Shown here: piece by piece, positions 47,814 through 58,359 of the stretch | Layout: every line of letters starts with the position of its first letter | How positions within the stretch are numbered: position 1 is the first letter of the stretch | NCBI GenBank assembly: GCA_001766655.1 | Contig: MJCC01000003.1 | Coordinates: forward strand, 1,316,480-1,380,479 | Source: Phytomonas francai | Lineage: Eukaryota > Euglenozoa > Kinetoplastea > Trypanosomatida > Trypanosomatidae | Length of the DNA stretch: 64,000 nt | Direction: 5' to 3' | Notes under the pieces: generated by a model | Told to the model about the DNA's origin: nothing | The model's input: only the letters and a program-made list of their open reading frames with translations | The model's database searches: none | Translations under genes and position numbers: made by a program

Positions 47814-50678
47814 CTAAATGAACACATGTACAATGGATAATGGGGCCTGTGTCTTGGGGTCCCTAATAAGGGTGTACTCCTTCCTGAATTCCTCACTCTC
47901 AAAGTACGCATCGAGCGCCTCCTTTGAGACGTTTTGAGTAGATGGTGCTAAATCTGCCACATCAATCTGAACACGTCTGGGCTCGATACCACCTGAAGCG
48001 TTAAGCTCAAATTGCCGCACTGCATGAACTAGAAGCTTTATGCGGTGGCGGATGAGTGGAATGGGCTCGAAGTCGGACTCCAAGTATCTACGGAACCGGC
48101 TCTCCATTGCATTTCGCATGCTATATTTTTGCGTCTGGATAAAACATCGCAAGAAGAGAGATATCGCGGCAGTAACATCCTCTTGGACGACAAACTCACG
48201 AAGATGCAATCGCGCGTGAGCCTCACTCAAACGGATGATCGACTCCATATGACGCACTGTGATTGCGATGCCACCATGCTTCGATTCCTGGCGCAATTCG
48301 GTATACAGGCGGGGGATGGTGTTGATGTCGATATTCGAAATACGTGGATGACAGTGGCTCTTGGCGTATAAAATGTACTTTTTCAGAAGCGCCTGTGGTA
48401 AGGGTTTGTCCGTGTTAGGGTCCTCATCCTCGAATTCGTTTTGCTTCTCCATAGTACGACGCAGTTCTTGAAGTTTCACCACGTAGGCATCGTGTTCTGC
48501 GTCTGTAGTAGCCTTCTCAATGGCGTAGCGCAGCCGCGAGAGTTCTTCGTGAAGCTCTCCCCGCCGCTGTCGCTCCTCTTCTCGGGATCTCGGGTGGTTG
48601 CGGATATGAGAATCACATATAAACGCCGCGAGTCTCTCATCCTGCACGACATTCACCTCGTCACGAACAACAAAAAGCAAATCAAAACGAGAAAGAATTG
48701 GCGTGGTCAGGTTGACATTCGTGTCAAAGGACGACGATGGGTCGTAGCGTCCACCGATAGGATTCGCGGCTGCGATAATACAGCAACGCGCTGATAACGT
48801 CGTAACGATGCCACCTTTTGCCACCGATATCGTCTGCTGCTCCATCGCCTCGTGAATAGAGGTGCGATCCTGGTCTGACATCTTGTCAAACTCGTCGATA
48901 AGGCAGCAGCCACGGTCTGCGATAACCAAGGCCCCCCCCTCCAACACAAAGTCCCCGGTGATACTGTCTTTGTGGACAGAAGCAGTGAGTCCTACCGCGG
49001 TGGAGCCACGGCCGGTCGTGAAGACGCTGCGATCCGCTGTCTTTTCGACAAATTTCAAAAACTGCGACTTGGCGCAGCCTGGGTCACCAACCATGAGGAC
49101 GTTAATATCCCCACGAATTCGATGCGACTGATCCCCACCCACATCCTTCGGGATCCCGCCCATCATCGCAAGAAGCAGCCCTAGCTTGATATCCTCACGG
49201 CCGTGGATACTGGGCGCGATCGAGCGAATCAGCTTACGGCGAATCTTTGGATGCTGGCTCAGCTTGACGATCCGATTCTTTTCATCCTCGGGTACCCGAA
49301 AGGTACCGAGCTCGACGGTGCGCCGGATGACGTTGTTCGCGTGCAGCACCGTCGTGAAGACCGGAAAGCCCTGGCGGCTGTTCAGCAACGGGTCGAAGCT
49401 ATTCCGGTAAATCCCGGTGACGTCGACCTCCTCGCCCGGCTTCGCGCGGTCGATCAAGTCGTTCGTGAGGACGACCTCGAGGCTGCGCGGCAGACGCCCC
49501 GGCGGCACCTTTCCCGGCGACTCCTGCAGCACAATCGTCTGGTAGTTGCGATACTCGGTCAGAACCATGTTCACGCGGAAAGGCCCTTTGCTATGGCAGC
49601 TAGGGCAGATGCTCACCCGCTGCTCCTTATCCCCGCGCTGGTAGATGGGCCCGATGATGTAGCTGCAGCGCACGCAGTCGTACTTGACGGTGTGCATCTG
49701 CGGATAGACCGGCGAGCGGCGAATCACGACGCCCTGCACGCGAACGAGAACATTCATGTGGATCTGACGAAAGTCGCGAATCGGATCGCAAAGCGGTAAA
49801 TCACAGACGCGCACAAAGATGTTCGAATGCACCTTGCGATAGTGTGGGTACTGCTTGAAGGTAAAGTAGTTAGCTGCCTCATCGAAGAGCTCGATCATCA
49901 GGTCTGGCGCATCCACCAGCCACAGTGCCAGTACGCTGTCGTAGACCTTACTTAAATGACCGTAGCTGAGCTGAAAGCTCTGCTCATTCTCACGTGTCAT
50001 GTCGTTGAGGCGCAGTTCATAGATGCTCACACCGTTCTCGACGTAGTTGATGTAAAAGTTATAAATTCGATTCTTTACGACACGACGTGGAAGTTCCTGA
50101 GCGAGCCACTCCACTAGATCCCCTTGCGGATGACGCCAGTCAAAATCCATAGACTCTAAATCACCGCGGAGGTAGACCTTGTCGTCAGGATTCCCGCTCT
50201 CATCAGCATTGCTATGACCACGACGACCTGCCTCATGGCTGCTATCGTCATCTAAGCCGTTAGCACCACCATCCTCGTCGTCATCCCGATCTATCATTTC
50301 GTCGTCGTCCTCGAGAAGAGAATCGTCATCGTCGTGATCCCCAAAAATGCCGGCTTGAAGTCGTTTCTCCTCCTCTGCTAGGCGTCGCTCCATCATTTGG
50401 CGCCGCTCAATCAGCGCGTCCACTGCCTGGCGACCGGAAAACGAGAGCTCAGAGATAGAGCTAGCGTCATCTACAATAAAATCGTCGGCAGCGACGTCAT
50501 CCTCACCTACTTCGCTCTCCTCGTCAGGGGCTAAGTAGTCGCGCATATAATTTTCATCGTACAAATCCTCGCCCTCTTCCTCGCTCGAAGGAATTCCTTC
50601 GCTGTCGCTTTCCTTGCGAGGACTGCGACCGCGAGCTCGCTTCCGATTACCCGTAACGTTGTGCGCCTTGGGGGGCAT
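47814..50678 (-). CDS. DNA replication licensing factor MCM2
   Basis: A 954-residue protein. The N-terminus is highly acidic with Asp/Glu runs and contains VDALIERRQMMERRLAEEE, typical of MCM2. A zinc finger C335-C338-C358-C361 lies in the N-terminal domain. The AAA+ core has Walker A GDPGCAKS (531-538), Walker B LIDEFD (593-598) and the arginine finger SRFD (663-666); helix-2 insert and sensor regions follow. MCM2 is a subunit of the MCM2-7 replicative helicase loaded at origins. Every catalytic motif checked is intact. The ATG at 50678 has a PPT and AG about 25 nt upstream. The zinc-finger region (49300-49780) is unusually GC-rich. Confidence 0.96.
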   Translation of the reverse strand: MPPKAHNVTGNRKRARGRSPRKESDSEGIPSSEEEGEDLYDENYMRDYLAPDEESEVGEDDVAADDFIVDDASSISELSFSGRQAVDALIERRQMMERRLAEEEKRLQAGIFGDHDDDDSLLEDDDEMIDRDDDEDGGANGLDDDSSHEAGRRGHSNADESGNPDDKVYLRGDLESMDFDWRHPQGDLVEWLAQELPRRVVKNRIYNFYINYVENGVSIYELRLNDMTRENEQSFQLSYGHLSKVYDSVLALWLVDAPDLMIELFDEAANYFTFKQYPHYRKVHSNIFVRVCDLPLCDPIRDFRQIHMNVLVRVQGVVIRRSPVYPQMHTVKYDCVRCSYIIGPIYQRGDKEQRVSICPSCHSKGPFRVNMVLTEYRNYQTIVLQESPGKVPPGRLPRSLEVVLTNDLIDRAKPGEEVDVTGIYRNSFDPLLNSRQGFPVFTTVLHANNVIRRTVELGTFRVPEDEKNRIVKLSQHPKIRRKLIRSIAPSIHGREDIKLGLLLAMMGGIPKDVGGDQSHRIRGDINVLMVGDPGCAKSQFLKFVEKTADRSVFTTGRGSTAVGLTASVHKDSITGDFVLEGGALVIADRGCCLIDEFDKMSDQDRTSIHEAMEQQTISVAKGGIVTTLSARCCIIAAANPIGGRYDPSSSFDTNVNLTTPILSRFDLLFVVRDEVNVVQDERLAAFICDSHIRNHPRSREEERQRRGELHEELSRLRYAIEKATTDAEHDAYVVKLQELRRTMEKQNEFEDEDPNTDKPLPQALLKKYILYAKSHCHPRISNIDINTIPRLYTELRQESKHGGIAITVRHMESIIRLSEAHARLHLREFVVQEDVTAAISLFLRCFIQTQKYSMRNAMESRFRRYLESDFEPIPLIRHRIKLLVHAVRQFELNASGGIEPRRVQIDVADLAPSTQNVSKEALDAYFESEEFRKEYTLIRDPKTQAPLSIVHVFI

Positions 50679-51308
50679 GATTTTTTTTATTTTCTAGACC
50701 CCTATGTTTGTCTATGAAAATAAGAAAAGGTATGTATGATAGTGTCTATAGCTCTATAAGCAAAGAAAATCCATAAGTATCGATATGTGTAGGCGTACAA
50801 CAGAGCCCTTGCAAAAAAACTGAACCTACGCTGAGAAAATAAAAAGACGAACCTCAAGAGACACGACACATCAGGTTTAAACCGCAATGATCTTAGTTTA
50901 TGCATGAATGCGAGAATACGAAGAGCACCAGCTGTGCAATTGTTGTAAAATAAAAATGGAATGACAAAAAAGGGATGTGAAAACAATATCATTAATCAAC
51001 TTGTCGAATTTAAGAAACTTTACGGAAAGGATGTAGCAGAGAAAAATAAATAACAAGGCAAAAAATCAAAGAATCATAAAAATATTAAAAATTTAGGAAT
51101 CGCAATATATATATATATATATACATTCCGATTTCTATTCTAACGTAGTGTGATGTAGAGGAAAATAATAACAAAGGCACATGTAGAAGAAATTAAACAG
51201 TAAAGTGAAAAAAAGGGAAAAAAGACTGAAGCGCCTTTCCTTTGTGAACCGTTCTGGATGAAAAACCCTATCGCCTTTCTGGTCCTTCACTTTTATGTCA
51301 ATTTTTTC
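50679..51308. other. spacer
   Basis: Acceptor of MCM2 within 50 nt of its ATG, AT microsatellite near 51103-51123, AT-rich 3' flank of the next gene. No gene seen. Confidence 0.6.
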
Positions 51309-53513
51309 TTAATCTCTATTATTGTCTGAGGGTTCATCACCCCCTAGCAGCGATTCTCTGTGTTGAGAGAAGGTATCAAGCCTATACTCATCATTTTTAA
51401 TGATGAGGAAATCGTCCTCATCATTGTATTGGGGCGATACCCCTTCAGGAGAGGAAGACTCCCCGGGGGAACAACTCTCAGTTTCCTCTTCATTAGCTAA
51501 AAAATATTCCCCATACTGTACCGTTAAAGGCTCAAGAAAGGCACTGCTTCTCATAGATGGCCTAGCCCCATCTACCACGGGGGGTATTGTCTTTTTAAGA
51601 CGGTAGCCACGAAATGGCTTTATCACAACCCACACAGCGGAATGGTAACCCCGTTCATATGCACGCAGCTTCAAAAGTATCCGAAGTGAATGGACAAACA
51701 AACGACCCTTACTATCGACCGGAAGATAATTTCCTACCCAGTCCTTAGTTTCCTGACATATGGGAATCTCATCCAGGTTAAATAAAATGGTACTTAACAG
51801 TTTGCATTCATAGCAAGAGCTGTTAGAGATTTCTGATTTAGACATATATGTAATACCAGGTGCCCCTCGCTGTACGCTCCAATCCAACTTACACACGATG
51901 TGATACGGTATCCAGTCATGACTTTTATATTGGTGAAGCACCTGCAGTCTGGCACATTGAGTTGCAATTCGTGCATGTAAATAGTTGCCAGTGAGAAAGT
52001 GCGTTGGATGCCTATAAATAAGCGTGAGTGCGACCAAAGGCTCAACTAGTTGAGAAACATTAAACCAACTTACCTGTTGTAGCCACGTAGAATTATCCCA
52101 CAGAAATATCGGATTGTTGCAAATGAATCCTACCTCCTGGGAGGCTGGATAAAGTGCGTAGTCAGACAGGGTCTTCGTGTTGATAAAATGTGGGGTTGGG
52201 AAGCCGCACAAGATGCACTGCTTGCGCAGGTTCGCACGAAAATCTCCCTGAAGTAGGTATTTCTGCTCAGCTTGCTTCGATGAGAACTTGAAGAGACGGA
52301 TATTCTCGTACACGGCTACCGCTTTCATAAACTGTATGTGCTTTTCAGAATCCAGCTTTGCGATGTCCGCACCAGAGCGCTCCCCACTGGATGTTGCCGC
52401 GACCGATGGCAACTTCGCGGCATCCATGTCGGGGCCGCCTGCACGCACGCCTTGCCCCATCAGTTGGTCGAGTAGTGGGAAGCCTCTCAATTTGCTCGGC
52501 GGCATCCGTACGCCGCTCGCGCAGAGGCCGGTCTCCCGGTAATTGCAAAAGACCGCCTCCCCGTCCGCGAACTGGTCGGCGCAGTAAAACTGGACGGAAT
52601 CGATGCCACCGGAGAAGGCGCTGCAGAAGATAGGGGGGGCGTCGTGGGCGCGTTCGGGGCGCAGGGCCTTCCGGTAGAGCTCCTCGGCCTCCCGCAGGGT
52701 CACCCACAGCCGGGAGACGTAGTGGTACTCCACGGCCCGCTGAAGCATCAGAAGACGAATGGGCCGCGGAAATGACTGATTGGTGCGCGTGTGGGGCTTG
52801 TAGAGGACGCACCACGTGGGGTTGTACCGGCCTGGATACGGGAGCTCCTCGACGTTTCGGTACGATTTCGTCTTGAAGTTACTGGTGGAGCCAAACCAGT
52901 AATTCATCCGGTAACCCTTCTCAGACTGTATCTTGAGGAGCCTGTGCACGACAGATCCATTTAATATAGGAGGACCAGTGATCATAAGGGGATGTTGAAG
53001 GTTTGCAACGTGTGATGACCCGCAAGAGTTTACTTCATGAGGGCCTTTCAGGCCATGATTTGTGGGTTCTTCTATCGGATTGGGACCTCTTTTTGCTCCT
53101 CTCCGGGGCCAGAAGTGTGGAATGACGGCTCCATACAACAGATCTGAAGCTGTGCCCTCTTCCGGCTCCGGGTGGGGAACGATGTTTTCATGAAAATTCT
53201 CTACAAAAGTTGGGTTGGACGTGTAATCTGCGTTTATTAGCACAGGGTCTCTCCCTAAAGATTGTATCATATCGGTGTAAGAAGTTCGAAACATGATGGT
53301 GGTATCGCAGAGAGCAGCAGAAGGCAAGACATAGATTTCGTAAGACTTAAAGACAATGTCAAAAGCCTTTCGAGGGACCCAAACATTGCTCCTGAGGCCG
53401 TGTCGCTGCGTAAAATCATGAAGCTTGTCATTAACCTCTTCAGGGAACAGGGATCCTGTGAATAGTCGTTGTTGCCGTCGAATGTTCTGTCTCAAAAAAA
53501 GCGTTATGCGCAT
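51309..53513 (-). CDS. probable mitochondrial protein with PP-loop-like motif
   Basis: The protein is 734 residues from the ATG at 53513; the upstream frame is TTG-started microsatellite translation. The leader MRITLFLRQNIRRQQRLFTG is a strong mitochondrial presequence. The body is globular, rich in aromatic residues, and otherwise unrecognised. Residues 301-306 (SGGIDS, in FCSAFSGGIDSVQFYC) match the PP-loop of ATP pyrophosphatases such as TilS, ThiI and GMP synthase, and a CxxC follows at 433-436. Whether this is a real nucleotide site is unknown; no other family motif is visible. The C-terminal 60 residues are acidic. It could be a kinetoplastid-specific mitoribosome or RNA-processing component. 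PPT lies at about 53575-53615. Confidence 0.7.
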   Translation of the reverse strand: MRITLFLRQNIRRQQRLFTGSLFPEEVNDKLHDFTQRHGLRSNVWVPRKAFDIVFKSYEIYVLPSAALCDTTIMFRTSYTDMIQSLGRDPVLINADYTSNPTFVENFHENIVPHPEPEEGTASDLLYGAVIPHFWPRRGAKRGPNPIEEPTNHGLKGPHEVNSCGSSHVANLQHPLMITGPPILNGSVVHRLLKIQSEKGYRMNYWFGSTSNFKTKSYRNVEELPYPGRYNPTWCVLYKPHTRTNQSFPRPIRLLMLQRAVEYHYVSRLWVTLREAEELYRKALRPERAHDAPPIFCSAFSGGIDSVQFYCADQFADGEAVFCNYRETGLCASGVRMPPSKLRGFPLLDQLMGQGVRAGGPDMDAAKLPSVAATSSGERSGADIAKLDSEKHIQFMKAVAVYENIRLFKFSSKQAEQKYLLQGDFRANLRKQCILCGFPTPHFINTKTLSDYALYPASQEVGFICNNPIFLWDNSTWLQQVSWFNVSQLVEPLVALTLIYRHPTHFLTGNYLHARIATQCARLQVLHQYKSHDWIPYHIVCKLDWSVQRGAPGITYMSKSEISNSSCYECKLLSTILFNLDEIPICQETKDWVGNYLPVDSKGRLFVHSLRILLKLRAYERGYHSAVWVVIKPFRGYRLKKTIPPVVDGARPSMRSSAFLEPLTVQYGEYFLANEEETESCSPGESSSPEGVSPQYNDEDDFLIIKNDEYRLDTFSQHRESLLGGDEPSDNNRD

Positions 53514-54960
53514 TAATATTTGTCTCTCCTTGGGTGTTGTGTCTATATATATATATATGCATGTGTGTGTGTCAGAGCAAGCAATTAAACGCAAAGAAAG
53601 AGAAGTAGCTCGTTAAGGAATTCTATCAACCAGGATTATAAAAGAAGTAATGTTCAGATCAAAAATCTTCCTCCATTCTACCTTTCCGCATGGTGAGTTT
53701 TGCTCACTGAAATTGTGCTTGGTCTACAAAAAATGGGAAATATTAAAAAACCATTGCCCTCTGGTATTTTCCAGTCACTTCTACATAATAATCCTCACAT
53801 CCTGAGCATTACAAAACGTGTTTGGGAATATTTTAATTCTTTAAAAAAAAAACATTTTGACATACTACAAGTGGAAAGATAGGAATTACCTCATCGGGGT
53901 TATCATTACGCGTTTAAGAATACAACCATAAAGCATCAACAATTCAGCTAGCAGCGATATCACACGCCACGGAGTTAAAACACACACACACATTCTGAAA
54001 GCTAAACACGCCCCCACTAAATTCGGATTCCTTACCGAAAGCAGAGTTGCCACTAATTTTAGTTCAGAAAATTTTATTGCGCACACCACGTCTATTTTTC
54101 CAAACGACTTCTATGCGATCTCCTAGACGCATCTACTATCTCGTGGCAGCATCCTTTCGCCGTGCAAGTACTGCATGTGGTTTCATGTGATCAAGTCTTT
54201 CAGCTCATATGGCAGCCGGAGGCTTTGCATTAGATCGAATCACATTTATTTAGGTATTTACTAGAAAAAAACTCCGACGACCTACAAAGGCGCAAATGGT
54301 AACAATTGGTTGATGTATCAATTTCACAATTTCTTCATTCATTCATGTATGTATCATTTCTTTCAACATCCATATCTTCAATGAGTTAGACAATAGACAA
54401 AATAAATACGTAAAAAGGATGCAATTATTTTATGGTATAGAATTCTAAATTTATAAAATCGGAACACGCAAAAGGCCCCCTTTCCCACACTCACACAAAA
54501 AGGTGCTGGACAATCTACCACGATATAAGATTAGCCCTTATATCTGCGCGTAAAAATAAGCACGGTATCCACTCTAGGTAGACGAACATAGGTTCAAGGG
54601 TCACAAATATCGTATCACAGTTTTACTATAAGGAATCATGTATATATATATATATATACATTAAAATCCGCAAAACGAAAAACCTGCACAGGAGTGGCAC
54701 ACCCCTCAAAGAAGCGTTTCATCAAGAAAAATAGAAAAAATAAGCACCAAAAGGAGGAATTTGTCAAACCTGATGCTCCAATAGCCCTACTGAACACTAG
54801 CATCTCAAAATTAATCAATTAATGTGTACAAAGATATATTTAGTTGTAAATGCGGCAGTCCATCCTAAGGGGGGAACAGATTAGGTAAAAAAATATATAA
54901 AATGACTTTCCCAAATAGCACACAGTCTATGGTCCATTTGTCAATGTGATGCTTGTCATG
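53514..54960. other. 1.45-kb spacer
   Basis: Holds the acceptor of the mitochondrial gene and TA repeats near 53545 and 54641-54658. A less AT-rich segment at about 53886-54240 has only short broken frames. A strong minus-strand pyrimidine tract at about 54720-54745, followed by AG, has no ordinary gene downstream within 1.2 kb. Confidence 0.5.
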
Positions 54961-56493
54961 CTATCCTCTTTGAGATCTATTTTGTGAGATAGACAGGCTA
55001 ATGCTCCTAGACTGGTAGACACCAATGGTATCGTTCCCAGCATACACAAGTCCCATTTCTTGTGGCAGCCATCGTCGCACCTCCCTACGTACAGGATAGT
55101 CTCGTACTAACCTATAGTGTGTTTGAAGAAGCTGGTGAAAGCGCCAATCGCCCGTAGACGCCACGTCGCCGATGTAAATAACAAATCTTCCGCCGCGCTG
55201 TGTAAAGTAATCCAGTGCCTCAAAACCCATCGAGCTTTGTTCATCTTTGGCTGATCCAAAGGGCGGCCAGCACAAAAGAAGCACAGTCTTCGCACAGTCC
55301 ATAGACAAAATTGAAAGAGGACCGCCAATCGATACATGAACACTGTAGGTCCTTCTAAGCGAAAGTTCATCAAAGGCGTAAATAGGAATTATTTTTTCCC
55401 CGTAAAAGCTGGTGCGCACACCAAAGAAGCTATTCGTCGAAAATTGACTTGGTTTCAACACATACTGACTGCTATCCCCATCATGAGAGGGAAAACCTAC
55501 GCCTGTGTTCATGACACGGTTGAAGATGTGCTCGATGTATCCTGAGCCACTGCCTATGCTAACGATGGCGCTCATGTCGGGAATCACCCGAAATAATGAC
55601 TCCACTGCATCTCGAACCTGTACTGGAGAAATTAAACTCCAGGAAAAAACTACGTTTGCGATGCGGTGTGCCTCGAACGATAGTGGCACCTTATACTCGT
55701 CTGGGAGTCGGATACGATAATCGTCAATTATATCTTTGAATCTTTGATAGTCATCAGCTACTGAGTCAAGAACGTGATCGACCAACCGAGTAATATAAGG
55801 AAAATAACAACAAAAAGAGCACATCGGACAATACCTGTAATAGTACATTTCACCCACCGCTGTCAGGCAGTTTTCATCGATTTCAGAATATCCGCAGATG
55901 TCACACCTCCAGAGAGGTTCATCCAACTGGCGTTGTGCCTTCTTCACTAGCAATTTATACTCCTCTTCTGCAGAGTTTGTTTTTCGCGTCAGGACTTTAG
56001 AACTGTATACGGCCGGATGCGGTAGGTAGCACGCCTGACTGTACGGACAGAAGCCGTAGGCCTCATATACCGGGCACACTTTTAGATTCGATGGCTTAAT
56101 TGGAATGAGAGGAGGCAGACTCCCGCCAAATTGCGTGTAAAAGGAGGAAGGCCATGAGGCAAGAACACGCTCAGACGACCGACGTTGGTTGGAAAACAAG
56201 TACGCGATGTGGTAACTGAGTTGACACACCGGACACTCGCAGACATCACCTCCATAATGGCATGTGCCTCTATGTAGGGGCTGTGCCTTAATCATATTGG
56301 ATGAATTGTTAGAGCAATTGCTAGCATCGGACGACATGTACTCATTATCAGACTCACATGTGCAAGTCCCATTTACTTCGGGAGGTGCTTTTGTTACGTC
56401 CAAAGCGCCACAAGTGTTAGCCACAATGGAATTACTATCATAATTCTTGCTTATGCTACAATTAGCCCTGGAAGAGTCAGTACCCATGGACAT
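54961..56493 (-). CDS. CCCH zinc-finger protein with methyltransferase-like domain
   Basis: A 510-residue protein. Cys pairs at about 78-90 are followed by a perfect C-x8-C-x5-C-x3-H finger (C140, C149, C155, H159), a zinc ribbon (CDIC at 197-200, CPMC and CC at 222-229), and from about 295 a Rossmann-like domain with SIGSGSG (312-318), LLLCWPPFG (405-413) and GGRFVIYIGD (434-443). The GxGxG plus WPP(F/Y) pattern resembles a family of uncharacterised SAM-dependent methyltransferase-like proteins. CCCH fingers in trypanosomatids usually bind RNA, so an RNA-modifying or RNA-regulating role is plausible but inferred. The acidic residue expected after the second strand is not clear, so SAM binding is unproven. 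ATG at 56493. Confidence 0.75.
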   Translation of the reverse strand: MSMGTDSSRANCSISKNYDSNSIVANTCGALDVTKAPPEVNGTCTCESDNEYMSSDASNCSNNSSNMIKAQPLHRGTCHYGGDVCECPVCQLSYHIAYLFSNQRRSSERVLASWPSSFYTQFGGSLPPLIPIKPSNLKVCPVYEAYGFCPYSQACYLPHPAVYSSKVLTRKTNSAEEEYKLLVKKAQRQLDEPLWRCDICGYSEIDENCLTAVGEMYYYRYCPMCSFCCYFPYITRLVDHVLDSVADDYQRFKDIIDDYRIRLPDEYKVPLSFEAHRIANVVFSWSLISPVQVRDAVESLFRVIPDMSAIVSIGSGSGYIEHIFNRVMNTGVGFPSHDGDSSQYVLKPSQFSTNSFFGVRTSFYGEKIIPIYAFDELSLRRTYSVHVSIGGPLSILSMDCAKTVLLLCWPPFGSAKDEQSSMGFEALDYFTQRGGRFVIYIGDVASTGDWRFHQLLQTHYRLVRDYPVRREVRRWLPQEMGLVYAGNDTIGVYQSRSISLSISQNRSQRG

Positions 56494-57502
56494 AGAGAGA
56501 ATAAAGCGCTTCCTTGGTGATAAGGAACCCTATGGAGAGTTATTCTTTATCCTTTCGATACCCCCGTCGTCTGCTCCAAAAGTGAAAATATTGCACTGTT
56601 GGAGAAGTCACTTGCTTATAAAATAAAATAAATAGCTTGTAGTTTAGGATTAGCGTTGCTATGGTGAGAAAGTACTAGTCAATTAGCCTTTTCTTTTTGC
56701 TGTTTTCTAGGATAGAAAAGTAAACCTATTATTTCAATAACGTACTCTCTTGTTTTTGAAAAAACACAGACGCACGTGCGCTTTTTTGCCTTGTCTAAAA
56801 GGTGTAATATTAATATGACAATGTAAAAATAAAAACTAAGGAGAAGGCGATGGAAGGAACTGAGTCAAAGCATGACAATCGTTTTCAGACTGTGTGAGTA
56901 CAAAAAGTACAACCTCATCGATCTCTTTACTTCCCTATATGCCTGTATTTAGTAATCATTCGCATTTCCTTCCTTTGTGAAGTATCCAATCTTACCATAT
57001 CCTTAAATCATTTTCCCCCTTTATCCGTAAAGAAGAGCATGACATTTTTGTTATCAGATAAAAGTAAAAAAAGAATATAGCACAAGATGAAAAAGCATAC
57101 ATATACATATATATATTATATATATATATATACATTATATCTTCACCCCCCTGTACCGAAAACCTCTCAAAAAGTCCTCTATTATTCCTCAGTCGCGAAC
57201 TCCTTATTTATTTACCTCATTTCATGCTATACTCTGTATCACTTCAAGAAAAACATATATCAAAATTTTAAAAGACTGAGGTAAGAATATCTAGAAAAAG
57301 AAGAACAGCATTAGTCAGCTAAAATAGTGCTTCATAGGGGGAAGCCGCTAAGAACGATGAGCATGTGTGTAAATCAAATGAGACGTCCTTGAAGCCACGT
57401 AATTAAGTGACTCAACGTGCAGTTCATGATCTTCCCCTTGACCATCTGCGCGTTTGCAGTCATCAGCGTCACGTTTATCCACCTCTAGTTCGCCTCTGCA
57501 GT
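56494..57502. other. 1-kb AT-rich spacer
   Basis: Only short AT-rich frames. TA microsatellite at about 57100-57140. The right end is the 3' flank of RBP16. No gene seen. Confidence 0.6.
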
Positions 57503-57919
57503 TTAAAATTCATCGCTAAAGTTACCGCTGTTATTGCTACTTTGGTTGTTGCGGGGGCCGCGATTGTCATCGTTCCGGCGGAACCCCCGTCCGCCGCGGT
57601 TCATCCCCATTCCCTGCCCCTGCCCCTGCGGAGGCCGCGCGCTCGACGGGAGCTTCCCCCCGCCAGGCGCGGTCACGTTCTCCGCACGCGTGCGCCCGTC
57701 CTGCGTGGCGACCTCGAACTCGACCTCCTGATCGACTGCGAGGGCACGATAGCCGCCGGGCTCCGTCTGCAGGGCCGAAAAGTGGACAAAGTGCTGTTTC
57801 TTGTCCGCGTGGTCTTCAATGAATCCAAACCCACGGCCGCTCATCCAACTGACGACGTGGCCTTTGTTCAGCAAAATGGCGCAAGGGGCCATGCGAGAAA
57901 GAGTCGAAAGACGAAGCAT
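57503..57919 (-). CDS. RBP16: RBP16, mitochondrial Y-box (cold-shock domain) RNA-binding protein
   Basis: A 138-residue protein: presequence MLRLSTLSRMAPCAILL, a cold-shock domain (about 20-87) with RNP1 GRGFGFIE and RNP2 HFVHFS, then a Gly/Arg/Asn-rich tail with RGG-type repeats (NRGGRGFRRNDDNRG). Architecture and length match kinetoplastid RBP16, which binds guide RNAs and mitochondrial mRNAs and affects RNA editing and mRNA stability. ATG at 57919. The only strong pyrimidine tract is a 60-nt one at 58073-58136, implying a 5' UTR well over 100 nt, long for this window. The coding region is a GC-rich island. Confidence 0.93.
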   Translation of the reverse strand: MLRLSTLSRMAPCAILLNKGHVVSWMSGRGFGFIEDHADKKQHFVHFSALQTEPGGYRALAVDQEVEFEVATQDGRTRAENVTAPGGGKLPSSARPPQGQGQGMGMNRGGRGFRRNDDNRGPRNNQSSNNSGNFSDEF

Positions 57920-58359
57920 TTTTAGAAAGGTTTTCGGCGATGTGTATATAATTCCTGCTTCGTTGTTGACTTCCCTGATTTAGTTCGGTGTCGAAACTGC
58001 TTTGTGCTGCTGATTAAATAGTAGTATTCGTTAAAAGAAAAATGAAAAATAACACAAAAGGCTTTACTTTTGTCAAAAAAAAAAAAAGACAAAGCAGAAA
58101 GAAAGAAAGAAAGAAACAGAAAGGAAGGGAAAAAGGTATGTAATGTATCCAAATCGCGTCAAAGGAATAAGGATATTATTTGAGATCCCTTCTTGATAAA
58201 AATTGAGGGAGGGTCGCCATATACTCAAATGAATCTGTTAATTCTGTTTTTATAAAGATGCATGGGACTCAGCATGCACTGTTGAAAACTTTAAGGTTCT
58301 CATTGAAGCAAATTAAGAAATGTTTGAGAAAGTAAAGATAATTTTTGGAGAAAATAAAA
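57920..58359. other. spacer with 60-nt pyrimidine tract
   Basis: A very long minus-strand polypyrimidine tract (58073-58136, with TTTC repeats) is presumably the acceptor signal of RBP16; the rest is AT-rich. No gene seen. Confidence 0.6.
58073..58136 (-). promoter_or_regulatory. long polypyrimidine tract upstream of RBP16
   Basis: Almost pure purine on the plus strand (A12 run, then GAAA repeats and GGAAGGG), so pyrimidine in the transcript. Candidate splice-acceptor signal for RBP16. Confidence 0.6.

Noticed and set aside
54530..54610. ggttcaa motif resembling a tRNA B box
   Set aside because: No A box at the right distance and no acceptor stem can be drawn.
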